This document shows positions 46,888 to 57,889 of a stretch of DNA of 64,000 nucleotides, one piece after another. Location: the NCBI GenBank assembly GCA_016808115.1, contig JAEQBH010000193.1, forward strand, positions 2,108,001 to 2,172,000, in the 5' to 3' direction. This DNA comes from Tetrastigma voinierianum (taxonomy: Eukaryota > Streptophyta > Magnoliopsida > Vitales > Vitaceae). Position 1 is the first letter of the stretch. Each line of letters begins with the position of its first letter. The notes below the pieces were generated by a model. It did no database searches and had not been told where the DNA came from. It saw only the letters and a program-made list of their open reading frames with translations. The position numbers and the translations under genes were made by a program.

Positions 46888-48160
46888 ATGCGTGTTTGTT
46901 AGTTTATTCCTTGGTGGTCCAACTATCACTCGATTTTGACATTGATTCTCAGGCAACTTCTAGAGACCATTTGGAGGGAGTCTAGAATTACATTGTGACT
47001 TTAGTGGCTTAGATATTTTTCTTTTGTTGCTTGATTTTGGAGTGTTGTTAGAGCCCTTTGGGTGATTTGCTTTAAGCGAGCTCCTATTCATTTTGAATAC
47101 TTTTGGGGTCTCCTTTGTTATTCGATAGATTTCACTTCGTTTTACTCACTTTCATTTAACTGTTCACGTTTGCTACACTTGTGAACTCTATCGAAAATTG
47201 GCATATTTATAGACCCCAAATTTGGGCTAGGTTTAGCTTCTTTTAAAAAAAAAAATTATTTTACCTTTTTTATTTTGTTTTATTTTTCTTTATTTTAATT
47301 TATTTTACCACATTGGATTTGATTGGAATTTATGATGGAAATATTTGTTTTTCTTTTTGAAGAATTAAATTTTATTTATATTCTTGAAAGAGAGAAAAAG
47401 GAAGGAAGATCTTCTTTTTGGAGGGCTGGGAAAAGAAGAATGCAGGGGAAGAAGAGAAAGAGGTTCAGAGCAAAGGAGATGGAAAAGGCTGTTTTTGAGT
47501 TTTGATATCTCTTTTTTCTACCATTTTGTTGGATAAGTGTTTTAGATAAATCCATGTGGTTTCACTTTTTGCTTCTTTTATTTCGAGAATAGATGAATAG
47601 TTGCGAACTATTGTGCATGAAATTAGGGGTCTGATCCTCATTAAATCCTTGTTGTTCTACTCTCTGTTTGTGATCTCGATAACGCAAATACCTAGTTGTA
47701 GTGATTCTTGTTGTGTTCTGTAGTTCTCATTTTGCATGTAGCATGTTATAGTATGGAATGGCATAATTGCATTTCATATGCACGGGGACATCGCGTCAAG
47801 TCGGGTGTGTGTGCATAGTATTGGTTATTCACCATTCTTGGTACAGATAAATGTAGTGACTCGGAAATAGGACGGCGATCCAAAATTGAACTCATGGGTG
47901 CATAAAATAATAATAAATTTCGGTGTGTTTGGGTGGCAAGATGGGGTAGATCCCCCGGTGAAAGACCCCGAATTCTGATCTTAGTTAGACATATTGATCT
48001 AGTGATGAGTTGGCGAAAGAGTGTGGGAAGGCGTCGCAGAAGCCTCTGGAGATGGAACCCCGGAAGTCGCGACCTCTAACTACCCAGTTTGATAAATTAA
48101 AATAAATATCGGAGGTTGTGCAATGGGTTAAGTCATTGGGTGAAACACCGATGGTGGTTT
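46888..48160. other. Unassigned AT-rich interval between Tekay array and LTR chain
   Basis: No gene or recognised element. It contains A- and T-rich runs (47245-47300), a purine-rich frame of low complexity (47323-47505) that I do not call, and TGTAGTGACTCGG at 47852, which could be a fragment of another LTR end. It may be the original host of the Tekay array. Confidence 0.5.
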
Positions 48161-49726
48161 TGATAGTACCCCGAAGTGCTATTTTGAGGCCCTATTCGAG
48201 ATAGGTTTTGAGTGCTTTTCTTGGTAATCAGCCACCAGTTAAATGATTGAGGTGTTTAGATTACGCTTGGTATCACTTATGCCATTTCGAGGTTATTTTG
48301 GTTATTTTGCGGGTTTTATTATGCAATGGCCATTTGATATACTTCGAGATGTGTGCTGAACCATGAAGGTGAAACCATTTTTCAGCCATCAAACATATCA
48401 AAATTCGATTGAAGAAATGAGGCAAAGTGATGAAGGAAGGATGTAGTGAAGAGCAGAGGCAACCCGAAATTGTTGGGATGCGAGGGCCCAAAATCTAGCG
48501 AGGAAATTTCCTATATACTTGAAAATCATTGTGCCTAGCGAAATTCTTCAGTTTCGCTATCTCTAAAATATTTCGCTAGGCTAGCGAAATTTCACTAGCT
48601 AGCGAAATTGACTGTGCATTGCGAAATTTTGTGATTTCGCTATCTCACATCCAATTCGTAGGCTAAGCGAAATTCCCCCATTCAAACTAACAAATTTTCG
48701 CTACCTAGTGAAATTGTCCTGCTAGCGAAATTCCTTGCCACTGTCATTTTTATTGTAATTAATGCCAGCGAGCCAGTTTTGGTGTACCTCCTTGTCCCTT
48801 GTATGAGCCAATATATTAGGCTTTCTTGTAGTTTCACACATTAGGCCTATATAAGCCCCTGCATCATTTTGTAACCTAAGCAATCTTTTGGCAGCTTTCA
48901 TTTTATCATAAATATCTCCAGCGACTTCGAGTTTAGGTTGCTTTTCTCTCTTCTCTCTCCTCTTTCTTTCATTTTTCTAGGCTGCAAACACCCTCGAGGA
49001 TGACAACTCAAGAGATGCTTGGCTAAGTCTCATAACTTTGAAGAGGAGGGTTGCTAGCTTGGTTTTGTGGCAGTTGCAGGTTGTCCTCATGTTTTAAATG
49101 CTACAGGTACTGTATTTATGGCTCCATATCTTTCAAACTAGGGTTGAATATCATTTAATGTCATTACTTTGTGATACTTACCATGCTTTGGGTCACGGAG
49201 TGCATACTTATTGTTAAGATGCCTTTGTTATTCTTCAGATGGTCTTCTGATGCCGAATGAGGTTAAGTGCTAGGGTTTTGAACTAAAGGGCTATGGATGC
49301 ATGTAGCTGTGTTGACTCAAATAAGTGGTTTTTGGGTTGGGTTTATAGTTAAACAAAGATCCGATTATGGCTTGGACTATAGGTTGCTTGCCACCAATCA
49401 CGGGGATATAACTTGGGACACTTGTTTGCCCATTTATCAAGCTAGTAACCTAAACCTTCAAGTTACCATTTCACACTTCATTTTAGCTATTACAGTTATT
49501 CATTAACAAACAACTCCCAACATTTTAAAAACAAAATTCCAAATCCAAACTAAAAGCCTCACCATTTTGACAACGATGCGGGAGTCATTCATAGGATGAA
49601 AACCCATCCCTAGTCTGTTCGACTCTAGGCTGGCTATCTTGCGGTAGAAAAGCTTGACTCGGTGGGAGAGGCTGGGACTACAAATTTTGTTGATTCGAGA
49701 TCACCCTGCCGTGAAAGCGCGAATCA
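48161..49726 (+). repeat. LTR1 of the right-hand Athila-clade chain
   Basis: Starts TGATAGTACC and ends GCGCGAATCA. It shares all landmarks with LTRs 2-4 and B1: start block with GTGCTATTTTGA, the TTTCGCTAG/CTAGCGAAA block (48510-48740), TATA box at 48848-48854, CT-rich leader, and the TTTTGTTGATTC-like 3' end. The 5 bp before it are GGTTT. Confidence 0.88.
48848..48854 (+). promoter_or_regulatory. TATA box of LTR1
   Basis: TATATAA in GGCCTATATAAGCC, with TTTTGTAACC downstream, conserved among family LTRs. Confidence 0.7.
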
Positions 49727-49728
49727 AA

Positions 49729-49746
49729 TGGCGCCGTTCTTGGGGA
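49729..49746 (+). other. primer-binding site after LTR1 (tRNA-Asp type)
   Basis: TGGCGCCGTTCTTGGGGA, two bases after the LTR end, the best preserved PBS in the window. Confidence 0.9.
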
Positions 49747-50083
49747 TGGTGCCAAACGCTACGTTTGATAAGTTGAAGTGTGCCTTGATCAACATCCGCA
49801 AGTGGAGGTGACTGCCCAACCCTTTTTGAATTTCAGTTCTTTATGCTTGCAGGATTTTCATCACTTTGCGATCTATTTGCCTTGTTTTTGTTTTTCATAC
49901 GATGGGATTTCTTACAACCCAACCATAACCACTTTTTCTGAGTTTGTTTGTGCTATTTCTTGTGTCTGATTGTGTATGCTGTGAGGTGTTTATACTGCTT
50001 GGGAAAGAGAGACATCAGGTAGATTGCAAAGAATCAGTACACCAATTGCACAAAGTTGTGAAGTTAGTGTACACAGTGATACT

Positions 50084-51900
50084 ATGGATCCCCTACCTGA
50101 GGAACAGCAGAGTCAGCCAGGTACCCCAGTGAACCGGCGACTTACGGTCGAGGATCACATACACCCTCTGAGGGTTAGTGCCCCATCTGCATCATACCTC
50201 CTGCTGAAGATGTAGCAGTGAGGCCTTATTTAGTACCCCTACTCCCACATATCATGGTATGGAAAATGAAAATCCATACACACACATAAGGGATTTTGAG
50301 GTTTGCACAACCTTTAAGGAGAGGTATGATGGACATGGTTGCTTAAGCTAAGGCATTTCCACGACCACAAGGACAAGGCGAGATTTGACTTAACTCACTG
50401 AGCCCAGAACCATAAGAAATTGGGCTGGCTCATGACGAAATTCTTAAAGAAATTTCTTGATACATGAGACCAACAATTTGAGAGAGACAAATTTATACCT
50501 TTGCATTTCAAAGATGGTAGAGAGTTACGGTGGTAGGATAGATTTATGGAGACCATCAGGTGCATGCCCACACAATGGGTTTGATCATGGATGTTGGTAA
50601 GAAGCCACTTCTATGGTGGTATGTCTCTGCCATGAAAACGATTGTGGAGACCATGTGTGTGGGGAGATTTTCTAGTAGCATCCTGATGAAGCCATGGATT
50701 TTCGAACTGTGGCTGAAACTTCTAAGGGACAGGATAGGCCAAACACAGAGATATGGGGAAAAATGAACCTTTAGCCAACCCTAGGGGTGGGATGTATCTG
50801 TAGCAGAGGAAATGAAGTAAGCTAGGATTTCAACCTTAACTAGGAAGGTAGAGGAGCTAGAACCAACGACTCCATGAAGTGCAGGCGGTGTGAAAATCCC
50901 TACACTTAAGCAATCCACACTTGCAATTTCCAATCCTGCCCACCACGAAGAAACGAGTGTCCCTATGGCCCATAGGTGAAGGATTTGATGTCGAATAATG
51001 CAAATGCCATAGGACAATATAAGCCACAACCTAATACTTATGGTAATACCTACAATTCCCGATTGGAGGAATCCACCACTGGCTCTCACCTCTTGAAACC
51101 CAACCCCACACTTTATGTGCCCCCCAGATTGCCAAACCACGGTTAGTTCCACCTTTCAACCAACAACCACCATCCTCTTCTCTATAGAACAAGCCATCCT
51201 AAATTTGAAGAGTAAGGTGGTGGGTAACTGTGCGGAAGAACAAAGGGATCAATGTGCAACCGACCTGAAGGATTGTCTTGTAGAGAGCACCTTGAATAAA
51301 GAGAATAGATGGGCTTGAGGAAGCGTCTTAACCGAGAAAATTGACAACTGCTGGTATTCAATCACGAGATCAACAAGTTTGCTGGGAGTGCGAGGAAGGA
51401 GGTTTCCTTCCCAAACATTGCCAAATCCGAAAGAAAGGGTGCATGAGGTAAGGTTCATCGAAGCAGTCGGAGATGGATGAGGTGAAATTTATAATCACCA
51501 CAGGAGTGGAAAAGGGTTGATCAGCCCAATACCCAAACTTGTTAAGGAAACCGGTAAAGGAGAAGAATGGAGCAAAACACATTTTTACGAAGGAGGACTA
51601 CGATGAAGCATTACATGCCACCTCCATTTCCACGAGAAGCACTTAGAGGCGAGAAGAAGGCATCCCGGCAAGCGGGTATCTTAAGTCCCAAGGCGGTGAA
51701 GATCCAATATACCTCTTTGGACATCATCAAACAGGTCCTGCCTATGCAAAGTTTTTAAAGGATCTCTGTACAATCAAGAAGGGATTGGGCATTGAGAAAA
51801 AGGCATTTTAAGCGCGAACCTGATCGGTCATGTAATCAGCGAATCTAGTCAAATACAAGGATCCAGGATCTCCCACGATTTCAGTAAATATTGGTGGAAC
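50084..51900 (+). pseudogene. gag remnant behind LTR1
   Basis: Starts ATGGATCCCCTACC at 50084, giving MDPLPEEQQSQPGTP, and stays open for 44 codons to 50215. Later segments in other phases: HIRDFEEVC-like codons at about 50285-50310 (start of capsid-like domain), the MDF..VAETS segment at about 50690-50720, the NTYNSR segment at about 51040-51060 (a conserved post-capsid motif), the EQAIL segment at 51181-51203 with VESTLNK at about 51282, and LDIIKQV at about 51718, just before protease. It aligns with B1 gag at 27762-29560 but is better preserved. At least ten frame breaks are present. Confidence 0.85.
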
Positions 51901-52503
51901 TTGCATAGACAAATCATTACTTGATCTAGGAGCCAGTGTGAACCCTCACTACTTGATTACATTAATGCAATGATTAGGTTTGGGTTTGAACTTAAACCTA
52001 CGATATCACCTTATCATTGGCCGATAGATGCGGTGAAGATCCCTAAGGGGATAGTTGAGGATGTCTTAGTGAGAAATAGACAAATTCTACTACCGGTAGA
52101 TTTTGTAGTGCTTGACAGAGCGATATAGCAAATGAGCCCGATCGTAACGATCATCCTAGGAAGACCATTTACGGCCTGACCCGATACGATTATCAATTCT
52201 GAGATGAGTCATGCAACTTACGTTTGGCAACATGATATTGGAACTGAACATATTCCACTTGAACCACAAGCACAAGATGGAAGAAATTGAAAATCAAGTG
52301 ACTAATGATGTGTGCTTCCGGTGTGTCAGTCTGGGGCGAATGTCGAGGAGTGCGAGGATACACTCAGCGAGTGAGACGGGTGTTTCGTTTTTCATCGGTG
52401 CTTGCGGGCCAATTACCCAGTTCAAATTCAATCAGGTGAGAACGAGTCAACAATGGGAAATTCGACACGAGGAATCGGCTGAGACGGCTAGGGGTTGAGG
52501 AGA
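51901..52503 (+). pseudogene. Protease remnant behind LTR1
   Basis: Aspartic protease with the active-site motif preserved at 51921-51944 (LDLGASVN). It is followed by IPKGIV and DVLVRNR-type codons (about 52040-52080), VDFVVLD (about 52098-52118) and the ILGRPF flap segment (about 52158-52175). The open frame 52211-52498 begins MQLTFGNMILELNIFHLNH, the conserved stretch after protease, and stops at 52498, five bases before LTR2. No RT follows: LTR2 begins at 52504 where B1 continues with TCATTCTCC. Confidence 0.85.
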
Positions 52504-52839
52504 TGATTAGTGCAAAAAGTGCTATTTTGAACCACACATTTTTAATAGGTTTTACGCGGTACTTTGTGTACTAATCATACTAATTAACCCGATTTACATT
52601 AAGATTCCCTACTGTTCTCTTGATCAGCATTTTGTGGCAATTTTTTGCGGGTTTGTGAGCTAATCATGCCAATATTGTTGAGTCCCGATCAGCACGAAAA
52701 TTGAGGTCAAGCTTCGACATCATAGATGGAAGACTAGAAGGAAGAAGAGAAGAAAATAGAAGAAAAAATGAAGCGGGAATGGAAGAAAGAATGGGAGCGT
52801 TGGCCAATGGAGCGATGGCCAGCGAGGAGAAACTTTGGA

Positions 52840-53090
52840 TTTTTCACTAGGCTAGCGAAAATTCACTGTTGATAGCGAAATTTCTCAATTTCGCTATCTC
52901 TTGTGAATTTCGCTAGCTAGCGAAATGCACTATTCCTAGCGAAATTTTGCATTTTCGCTACTCACAAGAATTTCGCTAAGCTAGCGAAATTTACCGGCTA
53001 TGTAATTGCCAAGCCTTGAAATTTTCGCTATGCATGGTACGATTTCGTTACCTAGCGAAATTCTTGATCCCTAGAAATTTGCCTCGTCAT
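52840..53090. repeat. Palindromic TTTCGCTAG/CTAGCGAAA array in LTR2
   Basis: Alternating TTTCGCTA and TAGCGAAA half-sites, with one perfect 20-bp palindrome at 52907-52926 (ATTTCGCTAGCTAGCGAAAT). The same blocks occur in LTR1 (48510-48740; 10-bp arms with 1-base gap at 48570-48590), LTR3 (58380-58500), LTR4 (63560-63820) and B1 3' LTR (34050-34340). Confidence 0.9.
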
Positions 53091-53191
53091 GTTTTTGTAT
53101 TAATGTAGACTTCATTTTGGTGTGTGCTCCTTGTCCTTTAATTTAGCCAAATTGTTAGGCTTTCTTGTATTTTTCACACATTAGGGTTGGC

Positions 53192-53198
53192 TATATAA
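53192..53198 (+). promoter_or_regulatory. TATA box of LTR2
   Basis: TATATAA in GGCTATATAAGCC, followed by TTTGTAACC. Confidence 0.7.
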
Positions 53199-54151
53199 GC
53201 CACCTTATAGGATTTGTAACCACTAGCTTTTCACTTCTCGAATTACATACCTTTGTGACTTTCATTTCTTTCAGTTTCTCCTCTTCTCTCTCCTCTTTCT
53301 CTCCTTTCTTGGTTGCCAAACACCCTCGAGGATGACAACGGAGGATGAGGCGACTAAAACCACTTCCTTCTTGATGCAATTTGGCGAGGTGAAATCTTAA
53401 AAATTTCTTGGTAGTTCCACTTTGTTTTTCATCTTTGGCCGAGTTTGTCATTTGGTTCCCTAGAACACCATTTCTAGGTTTAAGCTCTCTTTGATGTGCT
53501 TTCTTTTGCCAATACTTGGCAAGCTTTTTGAGGTTTAGTGTATTCTTAGCTTTAGATACACTAATATCCATTAGTTGCCCTTCTGATGCTTGAGGTGGGT
53601 TAGGGGTTGAGGTTTCTGCTTGTATGTGCATCCACTTTTGATCAATGCCCAGTAATCTTTTGGGGTTCGGTGGATTAACATTAATTAAGATCGAGATTCA
53701 GTGGATTGCCTTTGAATCATTGTAGGATGAGTCAAAAACAATTCCTTTGTGGGAACCATAAATGTTAAATAAATGCTTTCTATCGAGAAATTATGAGGGT
53801 TTAGTTCTTAAAGTTAAATGATCTAGGTTCGGAGATGACATATGTCATCCTCCCAGCCTTGAAATTAACAGGGACCTCTCGGTTAACCTAGGATCTTAAA
53901 CTGGGCCACTGCTAGCTAAGAGTTCCTTTTCTTATTTTTCTATTTATTTCGGGTTGCAAACTATCCCTTACTGTTTTAACGAGCAATCAATTGAATTCAC
54001 CTAGTTTAGTTCCTCAAATCATTTGTACGAAAACTAAAGTGGCAGGCCAGACGCTATCTTCTTGGTGGCTTGACTGCGGCGAGTGGGAGGAGTATAGAGG
54101 ATATAAATTTTGTTGATTAGGCTCACCACCCTACGTGGCCACGAGATGGAA

Positions 54152-54172
54152 ATGCGTGTGGATTCATGGGGA
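54152..54172 (+). other. worn primer-binding site after LTR2
   Basis: AATGCGTGTGGATTCATGGGG occupies the position of the tRNA-Asp type PBS of the sister copies. Only the GGGG end and a few bases match. Confidence 0.5.
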
Positions 54173-54367
54173 TGATTACTGTAGTGCAGAGTGAGGGGCG
54201 TGGAACACTTGTGATCCTCATCTGAAGTTTTAGTGAATTCTTTATATTTTGGTTGTGTTTTTCTTTGTTTCATGTAAAAAAAAAAAGTGTTGGGATAGTT
54301 TACGTGTTGTTTTATTGTGGCCACATTTATTTGCGGGATTGCATTTTCGAGTGGTTTGAATTGAAAA

Positions 54368-55341
54368 ATGGAACCCCATATGAAGAGCAATACAGTTAGG
54401 AGGGTAACCCTAGAACTTACATGACAATGAGGGACTATGGGAACCTTGCATGGCAAAATCGACAACCCTTGGGGAGAAAATCCAAATCAAATAGGTCTAT
54501 GAGGGGCTATGGAGACCCGATGGATGGGTACACCCTCTACGGTGTTACCCGACTTATGCACACCTCCTCCACATCCACGGTATGCTTCTTTACAATCTGA
54601 CCTCGATACGCATCCACATTATGTCTCCCCAGTGAGCAAGCAATTCTAGACCTTACAAAGGCGGGTAAGGTGATCTTGTGGTAGAGTGAAAGAATTAAAT
54701 GCCCATTATGTGAAAAATCCATCTTGAGAGAATTCACGGACAAGATTAGATGGGATGAACATTGATTTTGAGCATAAGCGGGACCTTTTGCAAGATTCCG
54801 TGAAGACCTAATTGATCGTGACAATGTCCACGGAGGAGTTGTCAAGTGACATAATGTCGGGCGGTCGTGAACAACTGACCCACCCGAGGAAACATAGAGG
54901 ATTTTATTGGATTATCGAAGGTTGGATGAATCCTCGGATATGTGTGATGTTGTTTTCCAAGGGAGAACGAAGAATCGATTTAACCCATTTGGTGAGGAGA
55001 AGCGGGTAAAACAAAGCCAGGTGGAAGTGCCCCAGAAGAATGTCATTCAGCCAAACCACAACAGATTTGGACCTACTTGCCACTGCCAGGCCACGAAATA
55101 CCCCTTTGCCGGTAGCCTTAAGTGCCACGCGTATATATTCTACCTTCACGCTGACCAACACTGCGGCAAACTCAAAACACTGACTCCCAAGCTAAGTCGA
55201 CCCCTTTGCGTGTCATGCAGAACTTCAGAAGCTAGTGGCCATTGCTCGATTTTTGCCACTACATCGAAAATGGCGATTTGCTCACACATCGCGTATACGA
55301 TGTGGTTGGATTCGAGTCTGGTGGCGGGTTTGGAGCACTGA
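54368..55341 (+). pseudogene. gag-derived ORF of the non-autonomous element, copy A
   Basis: A region of about 974 nt matching 59787-60763. It begins ATGGAACCC, carries the EQAIL-type gag helix segment at 54626-54650, and has an open frame 54907-55341 with SSDMCDVVF, KNVIQPN and SIFATTSK, ending at TGA 55339-55341. The N-terminal half is recognisable as gag C-terminal material (compare 51181). The second half has no family I recognise. The protein might help package the element's RNA, but this is a guess. Indels split it into at least three phases. Confidence 0.6.
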
Positions 55342-56028
55342 ACCTCGGCATTTCTAAGCTCCTCCCCACTTTTTTTAATTTTTCTTGTCTTATCTTGTTT
55401 CATAGTATTTTTATTTTGATTTCAAGTAATTTTTTTCTTTTTTAGGGTTTTATCTAATTTTTAGTTAATTTATGTTTTTAGATTAATTTTTACTCTTCCT
55501 CGTAATTTTTCTTAATTTTTCTTGCATTAATTTTTGCGCTTTAGTGAACTTTTGAGCTTATTGAAGAAATTGGAAAGGTAAATGAAGATGTGAATTTTTC
55601 GCAACTATAGCTTAAAATTTCGCACTTAGTGAATGTGAAATTTTCAAGCAGCATAGAATTTTCGCTAAGCTAGCGAAATTTCGCTAGCTTAGCGAAAATC
55701 TCGTGAGAAGCTTGGCAAGGAAAATTTCGCTAGAATCGTTGCCTAGCTTAAATGGATCAAAGATAAATAAATTCCTAGCTTAAATCAACAAATTCTTCCA
55801 CTACAAGACAAAACAAAGGCACAATATTTCCAATTTGTTTTTTTCTTTATTTATATTTTATTAAAAAAAAAAAAAAAAACGTTTGTTTTTCTTTATATAT
55901 TATTTCTATTTCAAAAAAAAAAATTTTATTTTATTTTTATTTTTATATATATTATTTTTATTTCAAAAAAAATTTGTTATTTTATTTTTATTTTTATATA
56001 TATTAATTTTTATTTCAAAAAATATTAT

Positions 56029-56033
<5 letters not shown>

Positions 56034-56064
<31 letters not shown>

Positions 56065-56068
56065 CAGA

Positions 56069-56131
<63 letters not shown>
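56034..56131. repeat. (TA)n microsatellite
   Basis: About 14 TA units, the interruption CAGCAGAG at 56062-56069, then about 31 units. The matching place in copy A' (about 61440-61455) has only a handful. Confidence 0.95.
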
Positions 56132-56136
<5 letters not shown>

Positions 56137-56289
56137 AATTTGTCTTTAAAAATTTGAAAAAAAAACGATTTTTTAATATATGCAAGTTTTTATTTTGCTT
56201 ATTTTAATTTATTATTTATTTTATTTGAAGAAAAAAATCAAAATTTTCGTTATTGTATACAAATTTTCGCAAATCCTAATGAACGCCAA

Positions 56290-56309
56290 ATTTCGCTAGC
56301 TAGCGAAAT
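56290..56309. repeat. Perfect 20-bp palindrome in internal A
   Basis: ATTTCGCTAGCTAGCGAAAT, identical to 52907-52926 in LTR2 but outside any LTR. Confidence 0.95.
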
Positions 56310-57877
56310 GCTAGCTTAATAAAATTTTCGCTAGCTAGCTAAAAATTTTTCATGCCCCACTTTCACCTCCACTTTGCTTTCGCTCATAACTTTGCCATCC
56401 GAACTCCGCTTTAGGCGTCTGGTACCAAGTAAGCTGAGAGTGTAGGAATCCAAATATGACCAGAAAGAACATTTTTACACTTTTAAGAAGGTTTAATTTT
56501 AAAAATGGTCCAATCGGTCACCTTTTTTCTTTTTCTTCTCCTAACTTGTCATTTTGAATCCCAAACGGAGTGAATAAGGTGTCGTATGGAAAGCTTCGTG
56601 AGGTCCCTATCCAGCAATGATCACATCTCATCAAGGAGGTAACACTTCCTTCTCTAATTTTCCATTCGAGCCCCACTTCGACAATCTTGATGTGTCTGGG
56701 CTTCGGGGAGAGTTAGTAAAGGAAGCGGATTTTGTATTTATGTTTGTTATCATTTTGTTCGCCCATTTTGTGATGTTTAGGCTTGTTGGGTCTTTTCTAT
56801 AAAGTCGCTATATACTAAACAAATTTTACTTTTCAAAATCGGACCCATTTTGTAATCAAAATTTTTGTGGTTTCGCTAACTCCGTGGTTTGAAAATTGAA
56901 ACTCTGTCCACCCCTATTAATGCTATATTGGTTCCATGTCATTGAGTAAATGATTAGTTGAATTCTTGCTGCTTTCAATATTTTTCTTCCACCTTTAGCT
57001 AACCACACACCGAAAGACATTAAAGCTCTCGGGCGATAAACAAAACTCGCGCAACCTCCTTTACTTCGTAGATAACCTACCCTAGTTTCACTAATCGCCT
57101 TTAATAGTTAAGGACCCCGTGGAAAAGAAAAGAAGAAAAAAATAAATAAATAAATAAAACAAAGAAAAGAATAAAATTTGCAACTTACTAAACTCCGAAA
57201 GACGGCCCGAGGAGAGGCGGCGAAGCCTTTGAAGTCTGTGCCCTAAACCTTCACTCTGGTCGGGAGTCGACTTAGTGTTCAAGCATGGGTGGATGGGTGG
57301 AGCTAGCAAGTCAGAAGCCGGAGTCTCGAAATCATCTCGTCTCTGGAAGTAAAACCCAAGAGCTCGTGGTCGAAAGATCCTATGACTCGTGCCCTAAACC
57401 TTAATTGGCTGGGAGCCACCGCAGATCCCCGCTACATGGACTTTGGTGAGGTCGATTCTCAAAGATTGCACCCTACAAACGCGCAAAAGAATTGTGGAAT
57501 AAGAGGTGGGTCCCTGGACCATTAGGTTGGTTAGCAGCTGCTAGGTCGTGGTAGTATCTAGGTCGGGGGAGAGTGCAAATTTCTTGAGGCTTTATTACGA
57601 GAGCCGAGCAACAAACACTTATTTTTGGTGGAAGTTTCCTCTCGGTTGATTCACCGAGATGGAGACTCTTTTGATACTCAATTTTGTATGGAATTCATTC
57701 TCTGTGTTAGTTATCGGGACAAATTTATGATTGATTATTCTTTTACTTTGGGTTAGGCATTAATTTCTTCGCAGAACCTTTTGAACGCAACCTTTTGTAA
57801 TATAATTTTGTTATCGTTTTGTATGCTCTTTCTTTCTTTCTTTCTTTCTTTCATTGCTAAGGGACTAGCAATGTGTA

Positions 57878-57889
57878 GATTGGGGGGTA
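57878..57889 (+). other. polypurine tract before LTR3
   Basis: GATTGGGGGGTA directly before TGATTAG, marking LTR3 as the 3' LTR of copy A. Confidence 0.88.

Larger units (their letters stand above)
52504..54150 (+). repeat. LTR2 of the right-hand chain
   Basis: Starts TGATTAGTGC; the 3' end near GGCCACGAGA is worn. Palindrome block 52840-53090, TATA box 53192-53198. There is no polypurine tract before it, unlike LTR3 and LTR4, so this LTR is a left (5') LTR. The bases before it are GGAGA. Confidence 0.87.
55342..57877 (+). other. Non-coding AT-rich tract of internal A
   Basis: T-rich then A-rich runs (55850-56220). The apparent frame 55883-56149 is low-complexity (I/Y/F) and not a gene. Later sequence to 57877 is shared with copy A' and, from about 57060, with B1's 3' tract, including the A/G-rich run at 57121-57175 and a (CTTT)n run at 57829-57851. 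Confidence 0.75.
54151..57889 (+). mobile_element. Internal region A of a non-autonomous Athila-clade element (between LTR2 and LTR3)
   Basis: 3.7 kb from PBS to PPT. It holds only one ORF remnant (54368-55341), an AT-rich tract with a TA microsatellite, further palindromic motifs (about 55655-55740 and 56280-56345), and a 3' tract shared with B1. There is no protease, RT, RNase H or integrase. It aligns throughout with 59568-63220. Confidence 0.88.

Noticed and set aside
47323..47505. 60-codon Lys/Arg/Glu-rich frame
   Set aside because: Purine-rich low-complexity DNA with no motif or second copy.
47852..48160. Possible extra LTR starting TGTAGTGAC
   Set aside because: Only a short resemblance to an LTR start; no partner copy, PBS or PPT in the window.
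55883..56149. 88-codon I/Y/F-rich frame
   Set aside because: Pure T-rich and TA-repeat sequence; not a membrane protein.
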